Shown here piece after piece: positions 1 to 5,024 of a stretch of 12,353 bases of DNA. Both the position numbers and the translations under genes were made by a program. Within the stretch, counting starts at the first letter, position 1; each line of letters begins with the position of its first letter. This DNA comes from Acidobacteriota bacterium (GTDB lineage Bacteria; Acidobacteriota; Terriglobia; Acidiferrales; UBA7541), in assembly GCA_003161195.1 (NCBI GenBank), contig PMOV01000159.1, positions 1,302 through 13,654 on the forward strand. Direction: 5' to 3'. A model generated the notes under the pieces. That model was not told the DNA's origin, searched no databases, and saw only the letters and a list, made by a program, of their open reading frames with translations.

Positions 1-81
1 AAGCCGCATCAGGAGTATACGGCGCGGCCTCCGCAAGAGCAGCACGACTATTGGGATTGGCGGAAGAGCCATCCGGACTAG
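1..81 (+). CDS. C-terminal end of an unidentified protein (partial)
   Basis: Frame 1 is open from the first base to a TAG at 79-81 and encodes 26 residues, rich in charged and aromatic residues, ending in DYWDWRKSHPD. The composition (many Q, E, H, W, P) looks like a genuine polar protein tail rather than a shadow, and no competing frame is convincing. The gene starts upstream of the window, so neither its product nor its length can be judged. It is followed by a spacer and then a tRNA gene on the same strand. Confidence 0.5.
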   Translation, partial: KPHQEYTARPPQEQHDYWDWRKSHPD

Positions 82-153
82 GAAGCAACGTTCAGGAACA
101 GCAAGGGCGATGGCACTCGAAAGTAGGGACTTGAGTTGCGGCGGAAAGAACCC

Positions 154-170
154 GCCGGCAGGATGCCGGC
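154..170. repeat. GC-rich hairpin repeat (GCCGGCA-GGA-TGCCGGC)
   Basis: A perfect inverted repeat with 7-nt arms (154-160 and 164-170) and a 3-nt loop sits in the spacer between the partial gene and the tRNA. Read on the minus strand, and followed by GTAGC-type flanks, it matches a palindromic motif often seen dispersed between genes in Acidobacteriota and Planctomycetes, where spurious translation gives 'AGILPA'. That family assignment is from memory. The hairpin itself is seen directly. There is no T-tract, so it is not a standard intrinsic terminator. Confidence 0.55.
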
Positions 171-258
171 GCTACCAAGAAGGCTGACGATTCTCAGGAC
201 GGACGCGCTGGGGAGGCGGGCGAATCGTGGTGTGGGCGTGTGATAAACTTGTTGGTAC

Positions 259-333
259 GGCGATATGGTGCAAGGGTTAGCACACGGCCCTCTCAAGGCC
301 GAAATCCGGGTTCGAATCCCGGTATCGCTACCA
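259..333 (+). tRNA. tRNA-Glu (anticodon CTC)
   Basis: A complete cloverleaf can be folded by eye. The acceptor stem is 259-265 with 323-329, and its first pair is a G-U wobble. The D stem is 268-271 with 280-283. The anticodon stem is 285-289 with 297-301 around loop CTCTCAA, with anticodon CTC at 292-294. The variable loop is 4 nt (302-305). The T stem is 306-310 with 318-322 around TTCGAAT. The discriminator is A330 and CCA is encoded at 331-333. The anticodon reads GAG codons (Glu), and the short variable loop and U11-A24 pair fit tRNA-Glu. A weak TA-rich element (GATAAA, 242-247) upstream may be its -10 box. The 3' end lies only 26 nt from the stop codon of the convergent GIY-YIG gene. 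Confidence 0.95.
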
Positions 334-359
334 ACCTCCCTTCGTTGGAAGACCGACCG

Positions 360-749
360 TCATTGGCTGGTTTTGTCCCATCGCCTGGTAATGGCGTCCG
401 CATTGCTGTTCTTTTCTTTCACCCGCTTCGCACCCAAGAAGTGACCTTCTTGACGTGTGAGCGCCCGCAAATAGCGGGGAAGAATCCTCAGCACAAGTAC
501 CTCTAGATCATGCATCATTTCAGAATCGGCGACGGCGTACCAACTAAACCGATCCCATAGCTGGCCTCTCCTTTTGCTTCTCCGTGCGTCAGTGATTCGA
601 TATTGGATGTTGCCTTTGCCGACGTATAACGGCATGGAGCCATCAAACAAAATGTAAACGCCAACCCCACCCTCGCGGACGCTTGGGATGCTTCTGATAT
701 TTTCAGTGTTGCGCGCCCACATCGTGCCGTACTTGGTAACGATCTTCAT
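360..749 (-). CDS. small GIY-YIG domain protein
   Basis: A 129-aa protein with a GIY-YIG nuclease-like fold across about residues 28-110. The first motif appears as G30-V31-Y32, the second as Y42-V43-G44-K-G. R51 is in the position of the catalytic arginine, W65-D66 lies in a WDRFSWY segment, and E83 (DLEVLVL) is a good candidate for the metal-binding glutamate. It is a stand-alone domain with no recognisable DNA-binding module, so it could be a small nuclease or repair-type enzyme; the substrate cannot be told. The ATG at 749 is chosen because GGGAGGG lies just upstream (753-759). An in-frame ATG at 770 has no SD. A much longer open frame continues upstream, but only this part has protein-like composition. 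It converges on tRNA-Glu. A TACAAT box on this strand (821-826) could be its -10. Confidence 0.8.
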   Translation of the reverse strand: MKIVTKYGTMWARNTENIRSIPSVREGGVGVYILFDGSMPLYVGKGNIQYRITDARRSKRRGQLWDRFSWYAVADSEMMHDLEVLVLRILPRYLRALTRQEGHFLGAKRVKEKNSNADAITRRWDKTSQ

Positions 750-820
750 TTTCCCTCCCACGGACTTCATAGGTCGTTCCGAAGATACTGCGGTCTCGGA
801 GGGCGGAAACAAAGATAGAC

Positions 821-826
821 ATTGTA
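821..826 (-). promoter_or_regulatory. possible -10 box for the GIY-YIG gene
   Basis: TACAAT on the minus strand, about 72 nt upstream of the ATG at 749, matches the sigma70 -10 consensus in 5 of 6 positions. No convincing -35 hexamer lies 16-18 nt upstream, so this is only a candidate. Confidence 0.25.
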
Positions 827-928
827 TGGTGCGCTGTTGGTCACTTGGATTGGTCGCCGCAAAGTCGGATTCGGTTAGGAATGAGTCGGCGGAGTTGGGG
901 AATTGGTGTTGAGAGACAGTGCAAACAT

Positions 929-1438
929 TCAAGAATGACTTTGTCTTCTTCTTTGGTACTGCAATACGCAAAGGGTGATTCCACCAAAAAAGGCGACGAC
1001 GTAAGAGGCGATGTGGGCGTACCAGTCGGCCATGAAGCGGGCGTGGAGTGACGGGGACAGACTGTACGAAACCCGTGCTGGCGGATATATGGCGCCGCGC
1101 TTTGTCAGGACGAATCCAAGAAGACCGGCGAGAAACGCGGAGACGGCCATCGTGGTGAGCAGCTTCGCGATGGGTGGAAGCACGGCGGAGGCGGATAGCT
1201 TTGGGCGCGAGCCTGCTCTGGCCGACAGGGCCAGCAAGATGCCGACGAATGCTCCCATCCACCACGTGGCGATGACGCCCCAGCCGAACGCTAAGAGCGT
1301 GGGTGATTGCGTTGGGAAGACGGGAGGGTGGAAGACGGTGAAGTATTCGAGGCAGATGCGGGTGGTGAATTGGTCGAGGACGATGCCGTAGAGTACGGCG
1401 GCGGCGATGCAGGCGGCGATGATTTTGATGGTTTCCAT
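929..1438 (-). CDS. uncharacterised four-helix membrane protein
   Basis: A 169-aa integral membrane protein that I cannot name. Hydrophobic segments lie at about residues 5-21, 47-71, 93-111 and 143-160, giving four predicted helices. The C-terminus is short and basic (QRRRQSHS). The loop after helix 1 carries an aromatic/proline stretch (EYFTVFHPPVFPTQSP), and helix 2 contains a WGVIATWW-like aromatic patch; both look conserved rather than random. The ATG at 1438 is the first start in the hydrophobic frame; no strong SD is seen upstream. It lies on the same strand as the GIY-YIG gene, with 179 nt between them. A lipid-associated or small-molecule role is possible but nothing in the sequence shows it. 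Confidence 0.75.
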   Translation of the reverse strand: METIKIIAACIAAAVLYGIVLDQFTTRICLEYFTVFHPPVFPTQSPTLLAFGWGVIATWWMGAFVGILLALSARAGSRPKLSASAVLPPIAKLLTTMAVSAFLAGLLGFVLTKRGAIYPPARVSYSLSPSLHARFMADWYAHIASYVVAFFGGITLCVLQYQRRRQSHS

Positions 1439-1479
1439 CGGCGACGACCATTATGCGCGAAAAGGGAAAGCAGCAAGCA

Positions 1480-1513
1480 AACAGCAGATCCCTCGCTGCG
1501 CTCGGGATGACAA
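1480..1513 (-). repeat. 34-bp direct repeat, copy 1
   Basis: Bases 1480-1513 are identical to 1692-1725. Read on the minus strand the core is TCATCCCGAGCGCAGCGAGG followed by GATCTGCT. This resembles an intergenic repeat common in Acidobacteriota and several other phyla, whose spurious translations include HPERSEG and VIPSAARDLL-like peptides (from memory, not searched). Confidence 0.85.
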
Positions 1514-1691
1514 GCCGCTGCAAATCATGAACGACCAACCCGCACACTGCGGCGAGGCGGCGAAGATAACGCTGCGGCGCGGAGAACGCGGAGACGACAA
1601 CGGCAAAGGCGACCGCCTCGCCGGTTTCACCGGTCCGGCAAAAGGCCCTGCTACCAAAGGCGGACCGGAGGCGGCATCGAGGCGGAAGGCG

Positions 1692-1725
1692 AACAGCAGA
1701 TCCCTCGCTGCGCTCGGGATGACAA
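1692..1725 (-). repeat. 34-bp direct repeat, copy 2
   Basis: Exact second copy of 1480-1513, in the same orientation and 212 bp further along. The 178 bp between the copies has no gene-like content and no transposase. Confidence 0.85.
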
Positions 1726-1737
1726 TGGTGCGCGACG

Positions 1738-1769
1738 GGCGGACCGGAGACGACGGCGGACCGGAGACG
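1738..1769. repeat. 17-bp-period tandem repeat
   Basis: GGCGGACCGGAGACG occurs at 1738-1752 and again at 1755-1769, a period of 17 bp. The 12-bp core GGCGGACCGGAG also occurs once more at 1659-1670. Confidence 0.7.
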
Positions 1770-1822
1770 GCGGGCGACGCCGAGACCCAGAGGAAGCGTT
1801 CGCGGTGTGGGCGGCGCAGAGG

Positions 1823-2179
1823 CTAGTCGACGGAGGATTGGACTGCTAGGTGTTCTTCGGGGAGGGGAGGGCGGATGGAGAAAAATTTGTGGCGGCAGGG
1901 GTCGCAGCGTAATGAGGGCAAGCCTAGCAGGCGGCCGAGGAAGGCGCTGGCTCCGGGGACGTGTTCGGGCGCGATTTTCTGTAGTTCGGGGTTGCCGCAC
2001 AGGCCGCAATGCGCGTAGAGGGAAAAGCGAAACGGGACCGGGCGGGCGTGGAAGCGCGCTTCACACTTTTCGCAGCGCCAGGGCAGTACGCCGGCCGCGC
2101 TCACCAGATAGTCGACTAGCGAGCGTCGCTTGGAGCGGCGCAGTTTGGCGGAATGGCATCTGGGGCAGGTGATCGGCAA
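1823..2179 (-). CDS. double zinc-ribbon protein, function unknown
   Basis: A 118-aa protein with four CxxC pairs: C5-C8, C36-C39, C58-C61 and C92-C95. These pair naturally into two zinc ribbons (residues 5-39 and 58-95), joined by a basic stretch (KLRRSKRRS) and a short hydrophobic segment (LVDYLVSAAGVLPW, 21-34). The start must lie before C5. The only possible start between the upstream in-frame TGA and C5 is the TTG at 2177-2179, so TTG is used here although no SD is obvious. Zinc ribbons of this kind bind nucleic acid or scaffold proteins, but no catalytic motif is visible. It is divergent from queF across a 222-bp gap. Confidence 0.75.
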   Translation of the reverse strand: MPITCPRCHSAKLRRSKRRSLVDYLVSAAGVLPWRCEKCEARFHARPVPFRFSLYAHCGLCGNPELQKIAPEHVPGASAFLGRLLGLPSLRCDPCRHKFFSIRPPLPEEHLAVQSSVD

Positions 2180-2365
2180 TGTGAATGGCTTGTAATGCTG
2201 CCGTCAGCATAGGCGAAGAGTCGTGGGGTGGCAAGCGGAAGTGCCGCATGCGGTACTAAGTTGGGTTTTAACCCATTTGCCGTGTTCCGCCAAATCCACT
2301 CGCTCACATCGCGGGATGGAGAAGAGTGGGCGTTCGCAGGAAAGGCGGGTGACCCCTTGGCGCGG

Positions 2366-2371
2366 TACAAT
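2366..2371 (+). promoter_or_regulatory. candidate -10 box for queF
   Basis: TACAAT lies 30 nt upstream of the queF ATG and would place the transcript start near 2378, giving a leader of about 24 nt. No good -35 hexamer is present at the right spacing. Such a short leader would leave no room for a preQ1 riboswitch. Confidence 0.35.
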
Positions 2372-2401
2372 GGTATTAGCTAAAAATTCAGGGAGAATTG
2401 C

Positions 2402-2845
2402 ATGGCGGAATATACAGAAGCACATGCGCGGGCGGGTATTCAGACGAAACTGCCGCCGCTGGAGACTTGGCCGAACCAGTTTCCTGGGTACGTGATTACG
2501 ACGCGCTTTCCGGAGTATTCGTCGATCTGCCCGAAGACCGGTCTGCCAGATTTTGGGACCGTAACCATTCGCTACATGCCGAAGGAGCAGTGCATCGAGC
2601 TGAAGGCGCTGAAAATGTATTTGCTGGCGTACCGCGATCTGGGAATCTTTTACGAGAATGCGGTAAATAAGATATTGCAGGACGTGGTGGCGGCGGTGCA
2701 GCCGGAATGGTGCATCGTGCGCGGGGAGTTTACGCCGCGCGGCGGGCTGACGACGTCAATTTTTGCGCGCTGGCCGCGCTTGCCAAGGGAAGCGCCTACG
2801 CCGGAGCTTGCTTCGGACGACGGGCGTCGCGGTTCACGCAAGTAA
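2402..2845 (+). CDS. queF: NADPH-dependent preQ0 reductase QueF (single-domain type)
   Basis: This cytoplasmic enzyme reduces the nitrile of 7-cyano-7-deazaguanine (preQ0) to preQ1 with NADPH, in queuosine tRNA modification. The 147-aa protein carries the catalytic cysteine C43 in SSICPKTGLPDF, the acid D50, the QueF NADPH-binding motif ELKALKMY (66-73), and the TPRGG signature (111-115). At the position where Bacillus subtilis QueF has FHE, this protein has F83-Y84-E85. The size fits the unimodular (tunnelling-fold) type. The tail (about 130-147) is polar and lies beyond the core. GGGAG at 2391-2395, 6 nt before the ATG at 2402, supports the start. No queC, queD or queE is visible, so the pathway genes are unlinked here. 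Confidence 0.93.
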   Translation: MAEYTEAHARAGIQTKLPPLETWPNQFPGYVITTRFPEYSSICPKTGLPDFGTVTIRYMPKEQCIELKALKMYLLAYRDLGIFYENAVNKILQDVVAAVQPEWCIVRGEFTPRGGLTTSIFARWPRLPREAPTPELASDDGRRGSRK

Positions 2846-2995
2846 CACGGTTGCCAGCAGGTCGCCGCCGGAGCACAAAAGCGAAACGCGGCATAGACAG
2901 GGCAATCGTTGCGAGCCATAATTTTACACCGGATTTGGTCAACGGGCCCGCCGCGCAGTTCGCAGGCGCACCGGCGCATCAGATTCGCATGCCAC

Positions 2996-3001
2996 AGGAG
3001 G
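2996..3001 (+). promoter_or_regulatory. strong Shine-Dalgarno AGGAGG
   Basis: A perfect AGGAGG 4 nt before the ATG at 3006 fixes the start of the coiled-coil protein, and is the strongest SD in the window. Confidence 0.8.
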
Positions 3002-3005
3002 CGGA

Positions 3006-3884
3006 ATGAGCATTTCTCCAAACGTACCAAGCCCGCAGGAGTCGTATCACTACGAGTCCGCGGGAACGCCGCGGTGGATTGCCGTGCTGTTTGGGCTGTT
3101 GTTTGCCGCGGTCGCGGTAGTGGGGTACATCGGACACCAGGGACAGGCGAAACTGGAGGGCGACCTCTCGAGGCAGGAAGACGACAATAAAGTTTTGAAG
3201 GCGCAACTGGAGCAGGCGAACTCGAGGCTGGCGGATTTGAAGGGCCACCTGGACGTCACCGAGCAGAAAATCGGCATGACGCGGGCGGAACTGGCGCAGG
3301 CGAGCAGCCGCGCGGAAGCGATTCGCAAGGACCAGATTACGAACGACAAGAAATTGACCGAGCAACTGGGGGCGGTGCAAAAAGAGAGCGAAGAGAAGAT
3401 TAGCGCGGTGGCTACGGACGTGAACGGCGCGAAGAAAGATATCGACGCGACGAAGACGGACCTGGAAGCCACGAAGAGCAAGCTGGACCGCGCGACGGGC
3501 GACATGGGCGTGATGAGCGGGCTTATCGCGCGCAATCACGACGACCTGGAAGATCTGAAACGGCGCGGCGACCGCAACTATTATGAATTTACGCTGCACA
3601 AGGCCAAGACTCCCCAGCGCGTCGGGCCGATTCAGGTGAACGTCACCAAGACGGATCCGAAGAAGTCCAAGTACACGCTGATCGTCTTTGCGGATGACAA
3701 ACAGATCGAGAAGAAGGATAAAACCGCGGGCGAGCCGATCCAGTTTTATGTGGGCGGGACGCGCTCGACGGTGCCGTATGAAATTGTGGTGTTCAGCGTG
3801 GGCAAGGATCAGTTGACGGGCTATCTTTCGACGCCGAAGGATGGCGGGTCAGCGGCGCCGGCAGCCACCCCTGCGAAACAGTAG
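3006..3884 (+). CDS. membrane-anchored coiled-coil protein, unknown function
   Basis: A 292-aa single-pass protein. A polar proline-containing N-terminus (1-22) precedes one transmembrane helix (about 24-42). A long Lys/Glu/Ala-rich, heptad-like coiled coil follows (about 48-188). After it comes a compact beta-rich domain (about 190-275, NYYEFTLHKAKTPQRVGPIQ onward, with alternating beta-type segments), then an Ala/Pro tail. With no cleavage site after the helix, it is probably inner-membrane anchored with the coiled coil and C-domain in the periplasm, though orientation is inferred. I recall similar proteins only as hypotheticals in Acidobacteriota. The start is supported by AGGAGG at 2996-3001. 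A strong terminator follows directly, so the downstream VWA gene is probably a separate unit. Confidence 0.85.
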   Translation: MSISPNVPSPQESYHYESAGTPRWIAVLFGLLFAAVAVVGYIGHQGQAKLEGDLSRQEDDNKVLKAQLEQANSRLADLKGHLDVTEQKIGMTRAELAQASSRAEAIRKDQITNDKKLTEQLGAVQKESEEKISAVATDVNGAKKDIDATKTDLEATKSKLDRATGDMGVMSGLIARNHDDLEDLKRRGDRNYYEFTLHKAKTPQRVGPIQVNVTKTDPKKSKYTLIVFADDKQIEKKDKTAGEPIQFYVGGTRSTVPYEIVVFSVGKDQLTGYLSTPKDGGSAAPAATPAKQ

Positions 3885-3894
3885 CTGGTATTTG

Positions 3895-3933
3895 TGTGGC
3901 ACAGCTTGCGCAAGCTGTGCCACATTTTTGTTT
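3895..3933 (+). terminator. intrinsic terminator with perfect palindromic stem
   Basis: A 30-nt perfect palindrome (3895-3924; arms TGTGGCACAGCTTGC and its complement) is followed by ATTTTTGTTT. It starts 11 nt after the stop of the coiled-coil gene and ends just before the VWA start. The stem begins with a GTG codon that is in frame with the VWA gene, which could mislead start calling. The GGCACAG...CTGTGCC core also resembles a dispersed acidobacterial repeat, related to the hairpins at 10160-10177 and 10637-10650. Confidence 0.85.
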
Positions 3934-3940
3934 CGGGCAG

Positions 3941-4990
3941 ATGAGCAAACACCGCATACCCCGCGCGCTTCTTATATCTCTCCTATTCTTTTCTTCCTGC
4001 AACACAGCGCATCCGCAGGAGCCGTGCGCGCCTTCCGGCAAACCAATTCGGCTGTCTGCGAACGTGGTGACCGTTGGGACGGTAGTTACGGACGAGCGCG
4101 GCAAGTTTGTCGAAGGACTGACGCGAGGGAATTTTCACATTTTCGATAATGGAGTGGAACAGCCGCTGATTTTTTTTGGGCTTGACCGGCCCACGCATGT
4201 GCTGTTGCTGATCGAAGCCGGTCCAGCCGTCTATTTGCTGCAAGGAGGCCATCTTCGCGCGGCGTATGCGCTGCTGGCCGGACTTTCGCCCGCAGATCAG
4301 GCGGCGGTGGCGAAATACGCCGAGGGCGCCGAAGGCGTCAGTGATTTCAGCGTGGATAAACAATTGGCGGCAAACGCGCTCGACCATGTGAATTTCAACG
4401 TGGGATTTGGGGCACTGAATCTGTCGGATAGTCTTGGGACGGTGCTCGAATGGCTGGAGAAGACGCCCGACAAGAAAACCATCGTGCTGCTTTCGAGCGG
4501 CGTCGATACGTCATCGCCGGCGGTGACGGAGGGATTATTGCGGCGGCTGCGCGTCAGCGATGTGCGGTTGCTGGCGGTGTCGCTCTCCGGCGAATTGCGC
4601 TCGCGTCCGCAGGAAAAGAGAAAAAAGAATGCGCCTGGGGCGGCCCCAAGCTTTGCGGAAGAGCAATTTGCCGCAGCGGACGAGGAGTTGCGGCAACTGG
4701 CGGCGGCTACGGGGGGACGGGCGTACTTCCCAGCCGACGAGAAAGACTTTGCGGCGGCTTATGCGGAGATCGCGCAAATTGTGCGTCACGAGTACACGCT
4801 GGGATTCTCGCCGCGGAACCTGGATGAACAGGTGCACGCGGTGGATGTTCGGGTGACGGACGACCAGCTCGATGCGCGCGCGGTTTCAACCGTGCCAGCG
4901 GCGAAAGCAAGAATTTTGCGGGTCGATCATCGGCAGGCCTATGTGGCGAGGTCGGATGGCACGCCACGTAGCGCGGAGCGTCTCGAATAA
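3941..4990 (+). CDS. exported VWA protein (VWFA-related acidobacterial family) with degenerate MIDAS
   Basis: A 349-aa protein. Residues 1-20 form a signal sequence (basic MSKHRIPR, then LLISLLFFSSC). C20 after FSS could be a relaxed lipobox, so it may be a lipoprotein or ordinary export substrate. Residues 36-80 (VVTVGTVVTDERGKFVEGLT...FHIFDNGVEQ) are the typical lead-in of the TIGR03436-type VWFA-related acidobacterial domain. The Rossmann-like VWA core follows: VLLLIEAGPAV (87-97) stands where DxSxS is expected, and IVLLSSGVDTSS (181-192) is the next strand. The C-terminal part (about 245-290) is TGGRAYFP...HEYTLGFSP, also typical. The ATG at 3941 is preferred to the GTG at 3896, because the latter is inside the terminator hairpin. 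The gene converges on the Lon-like gene with a 34-nt gap. Confidence 0.87.
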   Translation: MSKHRIPRALLISLLFFSSCNTAHPQEPCAPSGKPIRLSANVVTVGTVVTDERGKFVEGLTRGNFHIFDNGVEQPLIFFGLDRPTHVLLLIEAGPAVYLLQGGHLRAAYALLAGLSPADQAAVAKYAEGAEGVSDFSVDKQLAANALDHVNFNVGFGALNLSDSLGTVLEWLEKTPDKKTIVLLSSGVDTSSPAVTEGLLRRLRVSDVRLLAVSLSGELRSRPQEKRKKNAPGAAPSFAEEQFAAADEELRQLAAATGGRAYFPADEKDFAAAYAEIAQIVRHEYTLGFSPRNLDEQVHAVDVRVTDDQLDARAVSTVPAAKARILRVDHRQAYVARSDGTPRSAERLE

Positions 4991-5024
4991 ATGAAAAGAC
5001 CCGAGCCGCAGCGAGTGAATGGAG

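Larger units (their letters stand above)
1439..1822. other. gene-free, repeat-containing interval
   Basis: These 384 bp between two minus-strand genes contain open frames on both strands, but their translations are arginine/proline-rich and low in hydrophobic core residues, unlike the neighbouring genes. The interval holds a 34-bp exact direct repeat (1480-1513, 1692-1725), a 17-bp-period tandem (1738-1769), a third copy of its 12-bp core at 1659-1670, and a GCGGAGAACGCGGAG-type purine-rich stretch near 1577-1593. It looks like an accumulation of intergenic repeats rather than a gene. Confidence 0.6.

Noticed and set aside
78..296. 72-codon minus-strand open frame
   Set aside because: It overlaps the tRNA gene and the hairpin repeat, and its composition is not protein-like.
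360..2009. A 549-codon minus-strand open frame
   Set aside because: Only the last 129 codons are protein-like (GIY-YIG). The rest runs antiphase through the membrane-protein gene and the repeat interval and is Arg/Pro/Ser-rich.
2180..2401. preQ1 riboswitch upstream of queF
   Set aside because: I could not find the short stem with the A-rich tail typical of preQ1-I, and the candidate promoter leaves only about 24 nt of leader.
3896..3940. Upstream GTG start for the VWA protein
   Set aside because: It lies in the terminator stem, would put 15 residues before the signal sequence, and has no SD.
4991..5024. Bidirectional terminator between the convergent VWA and Lon-like genes
   Set aside because: The 34-nt gap has no inverted repeat with a T-tract on either strand.
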